Source: Acidobacteriota bacterium
Lineage (GTDB): Bacteria; Acidobacteriota; Terriglobia; Acidiferrales; UBA7541
DNA: 9,922 nucleotides
Reading direction: 5' to 3'
Assembly (NCBI GenBank): GCA_003161195.1
Contig: PMOV01000254.1
Location: 4,317 to 14,238 of the forward strand
Below the pieces are notes generated by a model. It searched no databases and had not been told where the DNA came from. It saw only the letters and a list, made by a program, of their open reading frames with translations. Below are positions 1-6,661 of this stretch, in pieces. Both the position numbers and the translations under genes were made by a program. Numbering within the stretch: the first letter of the stretch is position 1; each line of letters starts with the position of its first letter.

Positions 1-2
1 CG

Positions 3-779
3 TGGTCGAGAATCCGTCCGGGAACGCTGACGGGCAAGACGATGCACGAGTTTCTGGATTGCCCGGATGGGCACGCGCCGCCGGTAGCGCAGCACTACGA
101 GGCGCTGCAGGGAGTGCCTTCGCGTTTCGAGTACGAAAAAAAGGATCGCGCGTTTGAAGTACAAGTGGGACCGCTGCGCTCGGCGAGCGGAGAAATTATC
201 GGTTGTGTGGGGGTGCGGCAGGACATCACGGACCGCAAGCGCAGCGAAGAGGAAGTGCGGTACCGCGCCACGCACGACGCGCTCACGGGGCTGGCAAACT
301 ATCGTGAATTCATCGACAAAGTGGAAACCGAGGTACGGCGCACGGAACGGAACCTGCGGCAATTCACGGTAATGCTGCTGGATATGGACGATTTGAAGAC
401 CATTAACGACCGGCGAGGCCACCTAGGAGGAAACCGGGCGTTGAAGCGATTGGCGGCGGTACTGAAGGAGCAGAGCCGCGGCACAGACCTGGCGGCGCGC
501 TATGGAGGCGACGAGTTCGCGCTGGTGCTGATCGACTCAAACCTGAGCATGGCGGAACACGTGGCGCGACGTATCGAAACGCGACTGAAGACGGATGCGG
601 AAGCACCACAGTTGAGCGCAAGTATCGGGATCGGAGTGTATCCGGACGACGGCAGGACGGCACAGGAATTGCTGGAGGCCGCGGACCGGCAGTTGTACGA
701 GTGCAAGAAGGCGCACAAGGCAGGGGTGGCGTTCGACGTGGGCGCGAGAACGCGGCGAAGTTCAGCGCGCCGAGCGTAA
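3..779 (+). CDS. PAS-GGDEF diguanylate cyclase, 5' end outside window
   Basis: This is the C-terminal part of a c-di-GMP synthase, which condenses two GTP into the second messenger c-di-GMP. The frame is open to the left edge, so the true start lies outside; the ATG at 42 is internal because PAS-like sequence continues before it. The first 75 or so visible residues look like the end of a PAS sensor domain, finishing in the linker QDITDRKRSEEE. A GGDEF domain follows: THDALTGLANYREF, then DMDDLKTIND and GHLGGN. The GGDEF signature is intact at bases 504-518. An RxxD inhibitory site (RGTD) sits exactly five residues before it, so both catalysis and product inhibition are expected. No EAL domain follows. 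The gene stops at TAA 777-779 and overlaps the convergent thiamine-family gene by 18 bp. The stimulus is unknown because the sensor end is missing. Confidence 0.93.
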   Translation, partial: WSRIRPGTLTGKTMHEFLDCPDGHAPPVAQHYEALQGVPSRFEYEKKDRAFEVQVGPLRSASGEIIGCVGVRQDITDRKRSEEEVRYRATHDALTGLANYREFIDKVETEVRRTERNLRQFTVMLLDMDDLKTINDRRGHLGGNRALKRLAAVLKEQSRGTDLAARYGGDEFALVLIDSNLSMAEHVARRIETRLKTDAEAPQLSASIGIGVYPDDGRTAQELLEAADRQLYECKKAHKAGVAFDVGARTRRSSARRA

Positions 780-1454
780 CAGGGACACGACCGCCGGCAG
801 GTCGACGGATTCCTGAAACAAACGAATGGCGGCGATGCCGGCGGCACCGGCGCTGAGGCACGTGGATGCGTTCTCTGCGGTGATGCCGCCGATGGCGAGC
901 ACGGGGATAGAAACGGCCCGGCACACCTGGGCGAGAAGCGACACTCCCTGGGCCGGACCGAAAGCGCGCTTGGAAGGCGAATCGAAAACCGGGCCAAAGA
1001 AAATATAGCCGGCACCGGCCTGCGCCGCGGCGATGGCCGAGGCGACGGAATGACAAGAAGCACCGACGAGCAACGAGGGGTGGCGCGTCAGCCGGGAAGA
1101 CGCCCGCAGGGAGCCGCACACTTCAGAGACGGGAAGAGAGCGCTCCCGCAAGTGTACGCCATCGGCGAATTCGGCGAGCGCGACGTCAAGACGATCATTC
1201 ACGAGAACTTTGGCGCGCGTCGCGCGGCACTGTCCCCGAGCAGCAGCTAGCAGCGCGGCGCAGTGCTTCGCGGCAAGGTCTTTTTCGCGCAATTGAATCC
1301 AATCGATGCCCGCAGATGCGGCGGCAGCGACGTGAAGCAAGAGTGGCGCGAAAGAATTGTCGCGCAATATGCCGGGCGCAGGAGGAGAGGCGGCAGCGGA
1401 CGGCGGATGATGCGGCAGGAGACTTTGGCGGTCAGTAACGTAGCAGAGGAGCAC
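762..1454 (-). CDS. thiE: Thiamine phosphate synthase family (ThiE/TenI-like)
   Basis: This is a TIM-barrel protein of the ThiE/TenI family. ThiE joins HMP-pyrophosphate to thiazole phosphate to give thiamine phosphate; the relative TenI is a thiazole tautomerase. Family motifs from the GTG start: YVTDR (5-9), QLREKD (54-59), VLVNDRLD (83-90), DGVHL (98-102), GASCHS (131-136), FGPVFDSPSK (153-162) and PVLAIGGITAEN (184-195). The phosphate-binding basic residues and the ND pair are present. The GQED-type motif after HL, which supplies an Mg-binding Asp in classical ThiE, reads RERSLP instead, which is closer to TenI. I chose the GTG at 1452-1454 because it gives 230 residues, the family size. 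The frame stays open to a TTG at 1535, but that start would overlap the upstream membrane-protein gene by 29 bp. It is probably co-transcribed with that gene. Family assignment is secure; ThiE versus TenI activity is not. Confidence 0.88.
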   Translation of the reverse strand: MLLCYVTDRQSLLPHHPPSAAASPPAPGILRDNSFAPLLLHVAAAASAGIDWIQLREKDLAAKHCAALLAAARGQCRATRAKVLVNDRLDVALAEFADGVHLRERSLPVSEVCGSLRASSRLTRHPSLLVGASCHSVASAIAAAQAGAGYIFFGPVFDSPSKRAFGPAQGVSLLAQVCRAVSIPVLAIGGITAENASTCLSAGAAGIAAIRLFQESVDLPAVVSLLRSAR

Positions 1455-1506
1455 AGTTCCGAATCCTGGGATGACAACGGCTTGCGAAAGAATAGCGCGA
1501 TACGGC

Positions 1507-1758
1507 TTACGCGTGAGTGTCCGGATTCTGGGCAAGACTTTGCCGCTGCGAAATCAGATTGATGGCCAGGAGAATATCGAGAACACCCAGACCACTAACG
1601 GCACCGCGGAAGGACGGATGCAAAAGGACGGGGACGAGAACGGGAATGTGATGCAAGAAATAGTTCTGGTCCCAATAAACAGACCAAGGAAGATACAGGA
1701 GCAGGGCACCCATCTCGAAGCAGAGCACGACCAACAATGCGCGAAAGACGCGATTCAT
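1507..1758 (-). CDS. Small two-helix membrane protein, function unknown
   Basis: This 83-residue protein starts at ATG 1756-1758 and stops at TAA 1507-1509. It has two hydrophobic stretches suitable for membrane helices, at about residues 6-25 (ending LLLYLPW) and 53-70 (VSGLGVLDILLAINLI). They are joined by an aromatic and Pro-rich segment containing YWDQNYFLHHIP. The tail is short and polar. Both helices are preceded by basic residues, and the composition differs from antisense shadow frames, which are Arg/Pro-rich here. This argues that it is a real gene. I recall similar short proteins in Acidobacteriota but cannot name a family or function. It lies 79 nt after the large TPR gene and about 52 nt before the thiamine-family gene on the same strand, consistent with one operon. 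The ribosome binding site is weak (CAGG about 14 nt upstream). Confidence 0.75.
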   Translation of the reverse strand: MNRVFRALLVVLCFEMGALLLYLPWSVYWDQNYFLHHIPVLVPVLLHPSFRGAVSGLGVLDILLAINLISQRQSLAQNPDTHA

Positions 1759-1837
1759 GAAAGAGCGGAACCTGCTTAATCGGGCGGGCCGAAACGAAAC
1801 GCCCTGAAATGTAACGCTAGAAATACGGACGCCGGAA

Positions 1838-4800
1838 TCAGCGGCTGGACTTTTGCAAAGCAGCGATGCGCTCGGCCACGTCGCGATAGTCGATGTTCAT
1901 GGCATAGACGTGGGAGAAACTTTTCAGCGCAGCATCGTGTTGACCCGCCGATTCCTGAGCTACCCCTAAATCATAGCGCAAGGCGAGTTCGCTGTCCGAT
2001 TCGAGGCCTGGAGTCTTGAGCGCGCGTTCGTACCAGATGGCGGCAATGGCGGGCTGGCCTTTGTCGATGAAAGCCAAGCCCAGGAGCGTGCAGCACTGCA
2101 TGACGTAGCGGAAGGGCCGGCCACGTTCGCAGGCCTGGGCGACTTTCTGGAATTCGCTGATGGCCTCCTCGACCAACCCCATTTCGCGGAAGGCGATGCC
2201 GAGATTGTAGTGGGTCTCGAGATCCTCGTCGTCGCTGCCCATCTCGCCGAGTTCGGCGCGGAATTCATCGAAGACTTCCTTGAGCGGAGCAGAGTCGAGA
2301 CCGCCGGGAGCACCTTGACCATTTGCAGTGGGCTTGAGTGCGGGTGGGGCCGCGGGTTGTGGTGCGGCGGTGGCAAACTCTGGGCTGAGCTCGCCAAGGC
2401 CGAGCTCACTCATTTCCGAGGCTAGATCGGAGAGGAACTGATCCGCAGTAAAGCTGGCGGCGGTTACGGGAGCGGGCTCGTCTTTAACTAGTGGTGCGAC
2501 AGCGGGTGGCACGACCGGTGGCGACGCAACGGGAGCTGATGTATCGGGCGGCCGCTGATCATACGCGGGGACGAGGGCCTCGGGTTCCAAAACCAGATCG
2601 TAATCCTGATCCAGCTCGAGTTCGAGCGGGGCCTCGGGAGCGAGGTGCTCCGGCGCATGAATATCCGCCAAGTGCTGATCGGCATCGAAAGCCGGCGCGG
2701 ATGGTTCGGCAGCGGCAGGCGCGGGCGGTGCAAAATTCTCCGACGGGTCGAGCGAGAGCTCGCGGAGAGCCTGGGGAGCGGGTGCGTGTGGTGTTTCTGG
2801 GGACTCGACAGGTGGCGCGGGCTCGGAAGGCTTCTCGACCGGCGCGAGCGCTTCGGCAAAGATGTCGTCCAAGGAAAGCTCGATGGCTGAAGTGCTTTGT
2901 TCTTCGACATGTGCAAGCTCAGTGGGCGACAGTTCTTCGTCGGTGGGGGCGGGGATTTCGGCGGAGATGTCCGCGAAATCGTTGTGGGCGGCAGGTTCAG
3001 CGACGGAGAGCTCAGAGATATCAAGTTCCGCGGCGTCCGCGCCATGCTGTTGCGCTGGAAGTGGCGCCACTTCCGAGGGAGTTGCGGGAACAGCCGCAGG
3101 GGGAAACGGCGACTCTTCTTCGATGGAAAATTCCTCGAGGGCGGATGAACGTTCGTCGCTAACCGCAAATTCCACTGGCGCTGAGGGTGCCGTTTCGGCA
3201 GGCAAATCGGTGGGCGGAACGGCAGAGGCGGAAGGCGCGGGGGCAGCGGATTCGCTGCCCAGCAAGGAGGCCCACTCATCGGAAAGATCGACTTCGTGAA
3301 GCTCCTGCGCGGGGCCAGGCTGAGAAGCACTGATTTCTTCGGAGGAGACGGCGACGGGCGTCGCGGGAACTTGCGGCGTAACCCTTGGCGGAGCCTCTGG
3401 CGCAAGCTCTGTGGCAATCTCGAGTTCCGGCAAGGCTTCCGGCTCATCGATGGAGGCTGCGGGGACGGACACGGCAGCGGGAGCGGCGGACAGCTCGTCA
3501 TCGGCGAGACCCGCGGCACGCTGGAAGCGGCGGCGCAATTCGCCAAAGCGCTCGGCACTGCGCGCGTCACCGCGTTCTTTATGAATTTGTTCGAGGTGCG
3601 AGGCGAGTTCCGCGGTGCGGCGATCGTCTCCAGCGCCGAGGACAAAATCGAGCAGTTTCTCGAGGGTCGGAGTGTGGCGGGGAGCGCGACGGAGAATGGC
3701 TTCGAGCAGGCCGATGGCTTTTTGCGTCAGGCCGTAGCTGGCGAAGAGATCAACGTCCGTGAGCGACTGGGCGATGAATTTTTGAGTCTCGTCGTCAAGC
3801 GGGGCTTCCGCGGGCGCCGAGGACTTGACCCGCGCCGCGGGCTTCTCGACGGGGAGGTCCGGGCGAACTTTAGGCGCCGGAGCCTTCGGCAGTGCGAGTT
3901 CGTGCACCTCCGGAGGCGGAGGGGCGGAAGTATCCGGAGCCAACAAACCCATCTTGCGGAGAAGATCGTTAAGTTTGCGCTTGGCGGATTCGCTCTCTGG
4001 CTCGCGATCGACGAGGCGCTCGAAGACTTCCTTGGCGCGATCGAACTGTTTAGCGGCCACCAGGGCGTCGCCAAGATTGGCCAAAGCATCGGGGAGGCGG
4101 AAGGAATCGCTGGTGCGGCCGTAGCTATCGACGAGCCACTCGAGCGGCTCGATGCGCCCGGGCATGCGGGCCGCGAGATCGTTGAGCAGGCGTCCGACAA
4201 TTTCATGCTCACCCGCGTCGATCATGGGAATACGCGATTTCTCGAGGATGGCCATGGCTTTTTCGGTCTGGCCGGATTCGAGGAGCGCTTCAATGAGCTT
4301 CTGCATGGGGCCGAAATTCTTTTCGTCGGCCGCAAAGACGCGCATGGCGAGGGCGGTGGCCGGTTCCCACTTGGCGCTCTTGAGGTAGAGGTCGAGAAGC
4401 AGCTCCGTCTGTTCGCCACCCTTTTCGAGGTCTGGGACTTGCTCGAGGAATCCGGCGGCAGCGGCGGTGTTGCCCTGCGCGGAAGCGGAACGGGCCTTCA
4501 CGGTAAGCGCGTGGAGATTGTGGGGTTCGATCTTGAGAGCTTTGTCGGCGAGCTTTTCGCACTCGGCGTGGTCCCCACGGGCGGCGGCGCGTTGCGCGGC
4601 GGCGATGTAGGTTTCGAGGGCCTCGCGAGACTGGCCCATGGCCTGATACAAGTCGGCGAGACGCACCTGAATGCGCAGATTATCCGGTTCCGCGAGGAGA
4701 AGCTTTTTCAGCAGGCCAACGGCTTCCGGCTGGCGATTGTTCTTAAGATGAATTTCGGCGAGTTGCAGGAAAAGCGGGCGGGCCTCGCTCATAACCCCTT

Positions 4801-5116
4801 GCTGGACGTAGAGGTCGGCTAGCTTCTCGAGAGGGCGAATTTCCTCCGGGGCCAGTTTGGCAATGCGTTTATAGACGGCGATGGCCTTGGTAAGGAAACC
4901 GTCGCCCACGAAGATCTGGGCGAGGCGTTCAAAATATTCGATGGCCTGGAAGGTTTCGCCCTGGCGAATGTATAGCTCGCCGACGGTCATGAGGGTGACC
5001 TGGTCGCGTGGCTCAAACTTCAGGATCTGCTGGTATTCGCTGATCGCCTGCGGAACTTTGCCCTGATTCAGGAGCTTTTGTGCGGCTTCAACGGATTTGC
5101 TTTTGTTATAGGCCAT
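1838..5116 (-). CDS. Large TPR scaffold protein with long disordered Ala/Pro/Glu-rich middle
   Basis: This 1092-residue protein starts at ATG 5114-5116 and stops at TGA 1838-1840. Residues 1-395 are consecutive TPR-type helix pairs (for example QAIEYFERLAQIF and AVGLLKKLLLAEPDN). Residues 396-440 are a Pro/Ala linker. Residues 441-540 form another helical TPR-like block containing KAIGLLEAILRRAP. Residues 541-940 are rich in Ala, Pro, Glu and Ser and probably disordered, with recurring acidic-hydrophobic islands. Residues 941-1092 return to TPRs (ETHYNLGIAFREMGLVEEAI). No signal peptide, membrane helix or catalytic motif is visible, so a cytoplasmic protein-interaction scaffold is inferred. 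Proteins of this build are common in Acidobacteriota and some other soil lineages, but no partner is known to me. It heads a probable operon with the small membrane protein and the thiamine-family gene. No good Shine-Dalgarno is seen; a promoter candidate lies at 5238-5267. Confidence 0.92.
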   Translation of the reverse strand: MAYNKSKSVEAAQKLLNQGKVPQAISEYQQILKFEPRDQVTLMTVGELYIRQGETFQAIEYFERLAQIFVGDGFLTKAIAVYKRIAKLAPEEIRPLEKLADLYVQQGVMSEARPLFLQLAEIHLKNNRQPEAVGLLKKLLLAEPDNLRIQVRLADLYQAMGQSREALETYIAAAQRAAARGDHAECEKLADKALKIEPHNLHALTVKARSASAQGNTAAAAGFLEQVPDLEKGGEQTELLLDLYLKSAKWEPATALAMRVFAADEKNFGPMQKLIEALLESGQTEKAMAILEKSRIPMIDAGEHEIVGRLLNDLAARMPGRIEPLEWLVDSYGRTSDSFRLPDALANLGDALVAAKQFDRAKEVFERLVDREPESESAKRKLNDLLRKMGLLAPDTSAPPPPEVHELALPKAPAPKVRPDLPVEKPAARVKSSAPAEAPLDDETQKFIAQSLTDVDLFASYGLTQKAIGLLEAILRRAPRHTPTLEKLLDFVLGAGDDRRTAELASHLEQIHKERGDARSAERFGELRRRFQRAAGLADDELSAAPAAVSVPAASIDEPEALPELEIATELAPEAPPRVTPQVPATPVAVSSEEISASQPGPAQELHEVDLSDEWASLLGSESAAPAPSASAVPPTDLPAETAPSAPVEFAVSDERSSALEEFSIEEESPFPPAAVPATPSEVAPLPAQQHGADAAELDISELSVAEPAAHNDFADISAEIPAPTDEELSPTELAHVEEQSTSAIELSLDDIFAEALAPVEKPSEPAPPVESPETPHAPAPQALRELSLDPSENFAPPAPAAAEPSAPAFDADQHLADIHAPEHLAPEAPLELELDQDYDLVLEPEALVPAYDQRPPDTSAPVASPPVVPPAVAPLVKDEPAPVTAASFTADQFLSDLASEMSELGLGELSPEFATAAPQPAAPPALKPTANGQGAPGGLDSAPLKEVFDEFRAELGEMGSDDEDLETHYNLGIAFREMGLVEEAISEFQKVAQACERGRPFRYVMQCCTLLGLAFIDKGQPAIAAIWYERALKTPGLESDSELALRYDLGVAQESAGQHDAALKSFSHVYAMNIDYRDVAERIAALQKSSR

Positions 5117-5141
5117 GCGAATACCGGGACGTGGAAAGACG

Positions 5142-5158
5142 CGGCCGCGCTGCGGCCG
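5142..5158 (-). other. GC-rich hairpin in the leader of the TPR gene
   Basis: Arms CGGCCGC and GCGGCCG pair perfectly (7 bp, all G-C) around a 3-nt loop, ending 26 nt before the TPR start codon. On the minus strand it is followed by GTCTTTCC, which is too weak a T-tract for a standard terminator. It may restrict translation or stabilise the mRNA; this is inference. Confidence 0.45.
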
Positions 5159-5237
5159 GACTCTCCGTGGTGAAGCGTCCGAGACGTTCTCCTGAGCATC
5201 GCTGCGGAAGTTAGTGGCGCCGCAACGCCATGTTGGG

Positions 5238-5267
5238 AGGCTAGCAGGCGGGAAAAAGGCAAGTCAA
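5238..5267 (-). promoter_or_regulatory. Candidate promoter of the TPR gene
   Basis: On the minus strand TTGACT (5262-5267, five of six matches to TTGACA) is followed 18 nt later by TAGCCT (5238-5243), preceded by TGC as in an extended -10. The -10 match is poor. Transcription would start near 5231, giving a leader of about 115 nt that contains the GC hairpin. Confidence 0.35.
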
Positions 5268-5349
5268 CGAACGTGGGGAGGGGTGTGAGCAGGCAGTTAT
5301 CCCCGTGCGGAGGAGGAAACTTGACGGCGAAGACGAGGCGAAGCGGCTG

Positions 5350-5363
5350 GGAAAATATTTTCC
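5350..5363. repeat. Perfect AT-rich palindrome GGAAAATATTTTCC
   Basis: This is a 14-base perfect palindrome 48 nt past the rnhB stop codon. It is flanked by CTGG and CCAG with one extra G on one side. The AT-rich stem and lack of a following T-tract make it a poor terminator, so a protein-binding site is an alternative. Confidence 0.5.
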
Positions 5364-5411
5364 AGTGATTTTGACTCTGTGGCGGTTCGGTACAGGGAGA
5401 GCTCGCCGGAT

Positions 5412-6059
5412 TCAGAGCGGGAGTGCAGCTTGCTCTGCGTTGGCGGCCCAGCAGCGGGAGTCGCGGACTGGGGCGAAGGAGTTGCGATGAAGCGGGCTGG
5501 GACCGTGCTGGCGAAGGGCTGCCAGGTGCTCGGCGGTGGCGTAGCCCTTGTGTTGGGCCAAGCCATACTGCGGGTAGACGACGTGCCATTCTTCCATGCG
5601 GGCGTCGCGGTGGGTTTTGGCGAGGATAGACGCGGCGGCGATGGAGACGCTGCGGGCGTCGCCGTGGATGAGGGACTTTTGCTCGATGAGGACGTCGAGT
5701 TGCATGGCGTCGAGGAGGAGATAGTCGGGAGCGACGGGGAGCAGCTGGAGGGCGGCGGTCATGGCCTGGCGGCTGGCTTGGTAGATATTCCAAGCATCGA
5801 TGCGCTGGGCGTCGATTTCGGCAACGGCCCAGGAGATGGCGTGTTCGCGGATGCGCGGGGCCAGCTCGGCGCGACGATCGGGAGAGAGTTTTTTGGAGTC
5901 GTCGAGGCCGACGATGCGACGCTTGGGGTTGAGGATGACGGCGGCGGCGACTACGGGGCCGAAGAGGGCGCCGCGGCCGGCTTCGTCGAGGCCGGCGATG
6001 CGCATCCAGCCTTGCTGGCGTGCGGCGCGCTCGAAGCGGGAACAGCACTGACGAGCCAT
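5412..6059 (-). CDS. rnhB: Ribonuclease HII
   Basis: RNase HII cuts the RNA strand of RNA-DNA hybrids and removes single ribonucleotides misincorporated into DNA. The four acidic catalytic residues are present: Asp25 and Glu26 in IAGLDEAGRG, Asp117 in LLLDAMQLD, and Asp134 in HGDARSVSIAAASILAKTHR. Other family marks are DSKKLS (54-59), YPQYGLAQHKGYAT (162-175) and HRNSFAPV near the C-terminus. The usual PLAGPV after DEAGRG reads ALFGPV. I chose the ATG at 6057-6059 (215 residues) because the preceding FERAARQQG segment resembles conserved N-termini. A longer TTG start at 6155 would run through the terminator at 6119-6147 and is rejected. An internal ATG at 6005 with AAGG nearby is possible. 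No Shine-Dalgarno precedes 6059. Adjacency to rplS is common in bacteria. Confidence 0.95.
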   Translation of the reverse strand: MARQCCSRFERAARQQGWMRIAGLDEAGRGALFGPVVAAAVILNPKRRIVGLDDSKKLSPDRRAELAPRIREHAISWAVAEIDAQRIDAWNIYQASRQAMTAALQLLPVAPDYLLLDAMQLDVLIEQKSLIHGDARSVSIAAASILAKTHRDARMEEWHVVYPQYGLAQHKGYATAEHLAALRQHGPSPLHRNSFAPVRDSRCWAANAEQAALPL

Positions 6060-6066
6060 CGAGGTG

Positions 6067-6075
6067 ATAGTAGCA
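6067..6075 (-). promoter_or_regulatory. Possible extended -10 element for rnhB
   Basis: The minus strand reads TGCTACTAT, matching TGnTAtaaT of an extended -10 element with four of six in the hexamer. It lies between the rplS terminator and the rnhB start. No -35 is visible. Transcription would begin almost at the ATG, suggesting a leaderless mRNA, consistent with the missing Shine-Dalgarno. This rests on sequence match only. Confidence 0.3.
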
Positions 6076-6118
6076 TGGAGGCGATGGGTGGTGGCGAGAG
6101 CGCAAGAGTGTTGTGGAT

Positions 6119-6147
6119 AAAAAAGACGGGCGCGAGGCCCGTCTTTT
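6119..6147 (-). terminator. Strong intrinsic terminator after rplS
   Basis: On the minus strand a GC-rich stem GACGGGC/GCCCGTC (7 bp; arms 6125-6131 and 6137-6143) encloses a 5-nt loop. It is extended by four A-T pairs and followed by six T. It begins 42 nt after the rplS stop codon. The A run on the other side would let it act in both directions, although nothing on the plus strand needs it. Confidence 0.88.
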
Positions 6148-6189
6148 CGCTTCAATTATGGGGTGGCGCGGTCGAGTGGCTGTCGTGAC

Positions 6190-6603
6190 TTACGCTTTAG
6201 CAGCGGCTGGCTCTGCGGCCGCGGCTTCCGTGCTGGGAGCGACCACGCGGTCGGCACGCTTGATGCGGGCGGCCTTACCCTTGAGGTCGCGGAGGTAGTA
6301 CAGGCGGGCGCGGCGAACCTTACCTTTGCCTACGATATCTACCGTGCTGATGGAGGGCGAGTGGAGCGGGAAGATGCGCTCGATGCCGACGCCGAAGCTG
6401 ACGCGGCGGACGGTGAAGGTGGCGCCGGATGCACGGCCCTTCTTGGAGATCACTACACCTTCGAAGGCCTGCAGGCGTTCTTTTTCCTTTTCGCCTTCAC
6501 CTTCTTTGAGGCGGACGTTCACGCGAATGGTGTCGCCAACGCGAAAGTCAGGAAGATCGGTGCGCAGTTGCGCGTCGTGCAATTTCTGAATTACCGGGTT
6601 CAT
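6190..6603 (-). CDS. rplS: 50S ribosomal protein L19
   Basis: L19 is a large-subunit protein located at the interface with the 30S subunit. The 137-residue product starts at ATG 6601-6603 with the typical MNPVIQKLHDAQLRTDLPDF. The family core follows: RVGDTIRVNV (21-30), RLQAFEGVVI (43-52), FTVRRVSFGVGIERIFPLHS (63-82) and LYYLRDLKGKAARIK (101-115). A Shine-Dalgarno AAGGAA at 6612-6617, 8 nt before the ATG, supports this start over a GTG 24 nt upstream. Compared with E. coli L19, the loop before RLQAFEG carries about four extra charged residues (EGEGEKEKE), and the C-terminus has an Ala-rich tail ending AAAKA. It is not preceded here by rpsP-rimM-trmD, the frequent arrangement elsewhere, but has its own likely promoter and a terminator directly downstream. 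Confidence 0.97.
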   Translation of the reverse strand: MNPVIQKLHDAQLRTDLPDFRVGDTIRVNVRLKEGEGEKEKERLQAFEGVVISKKGRASGATFTVRRVSFGVGIERIFPLHSPSISTVDIVGKGKVRRARLYYLRDLKGKAARIKRADRVVAPSTEAAAAEPAAAKA

Positions 6604-6611
6604 GTGCTTGA

Positions 6612-6617
6612 TTCCTT
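6612..6617 (-). promoter_or_regulatory. Ribosome binding site of rplS
   Basis: AAGGAA on the minus strand lies 8 nt before the ATG at 6603. It decides the start in favour of MNPVIQ rather than the upstream in-frame GTG at 6627. Confidence 0.8.
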
Positions 6618-6661
6618 GCAGACCCACTCAGGCGGGGCATGCGCTCGATAGACAATCACTG

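Larger units (their letters stand above)
5117..5411. other. Intergenic region between rnhB and the TPR gene
   Basis: No credible gene is seen in these 295 bases; the open frames crossing it are Arg/Pro-rich shadows. It holds, on the minus strand, a candidate promoter for the TPR gene (5238-5267) and a GC-rich hairpin (5142-5158) close to the TPR start. It also holds an AT-rich palindrome (5350-5363) beyond the rnhB stop codon. No convincing intrinsic terminator for rnhB is visible. Confidence 0.7.

Noticed and set aside
1781..1811. Possible hairpin after the TPR gene (short GGGCG/CGCCC arms)
   Set aside because: Only 5 bp with a long loop and no T-tract; not enough to call a terminator.
2488..3645. 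385-codon minus-strand frame inside the TPR gene
   Set aside because: It is Pro/Ser/Arg-rich low-complexity translation, the out-of-frame shadow of the Ala/Pro/Glu region.
3296..4822. 508-codon open frame on the plus strand opposite the TPR gene
   Set aside because: It is wholly antisense to a convincing TPR gene and shows no recognisable domain. Long antisense frames are expected in GC-rich coding DNA.
5068..6105. 345-codon minus-strand frame across rnhB and the intergenic region
   Set aside because: It is extremely Arg/Pro/His-rich and overlaps rnhB, whose catalytic motifs are intact in another frame.
6060..6155. Extended N-terminus of RNase HII from a TTG at 6155
   Set aside because: It would translate through the intrinsic terminator of rplS, and the extra 32 residues do not resemble the family.
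5379..6188. 269-codon plus-strand frame opposite rnhB
   Set aside because: It is Gly/Val-rich antisense translation without a family motif, and it crosses the rplS terminator.
6604..6627. Upstream GTG start of L19
   Set aside because: The ATG at 6603 has a good Shine-Dalgarno and gives the conserved MNPVIQ N-terminus.
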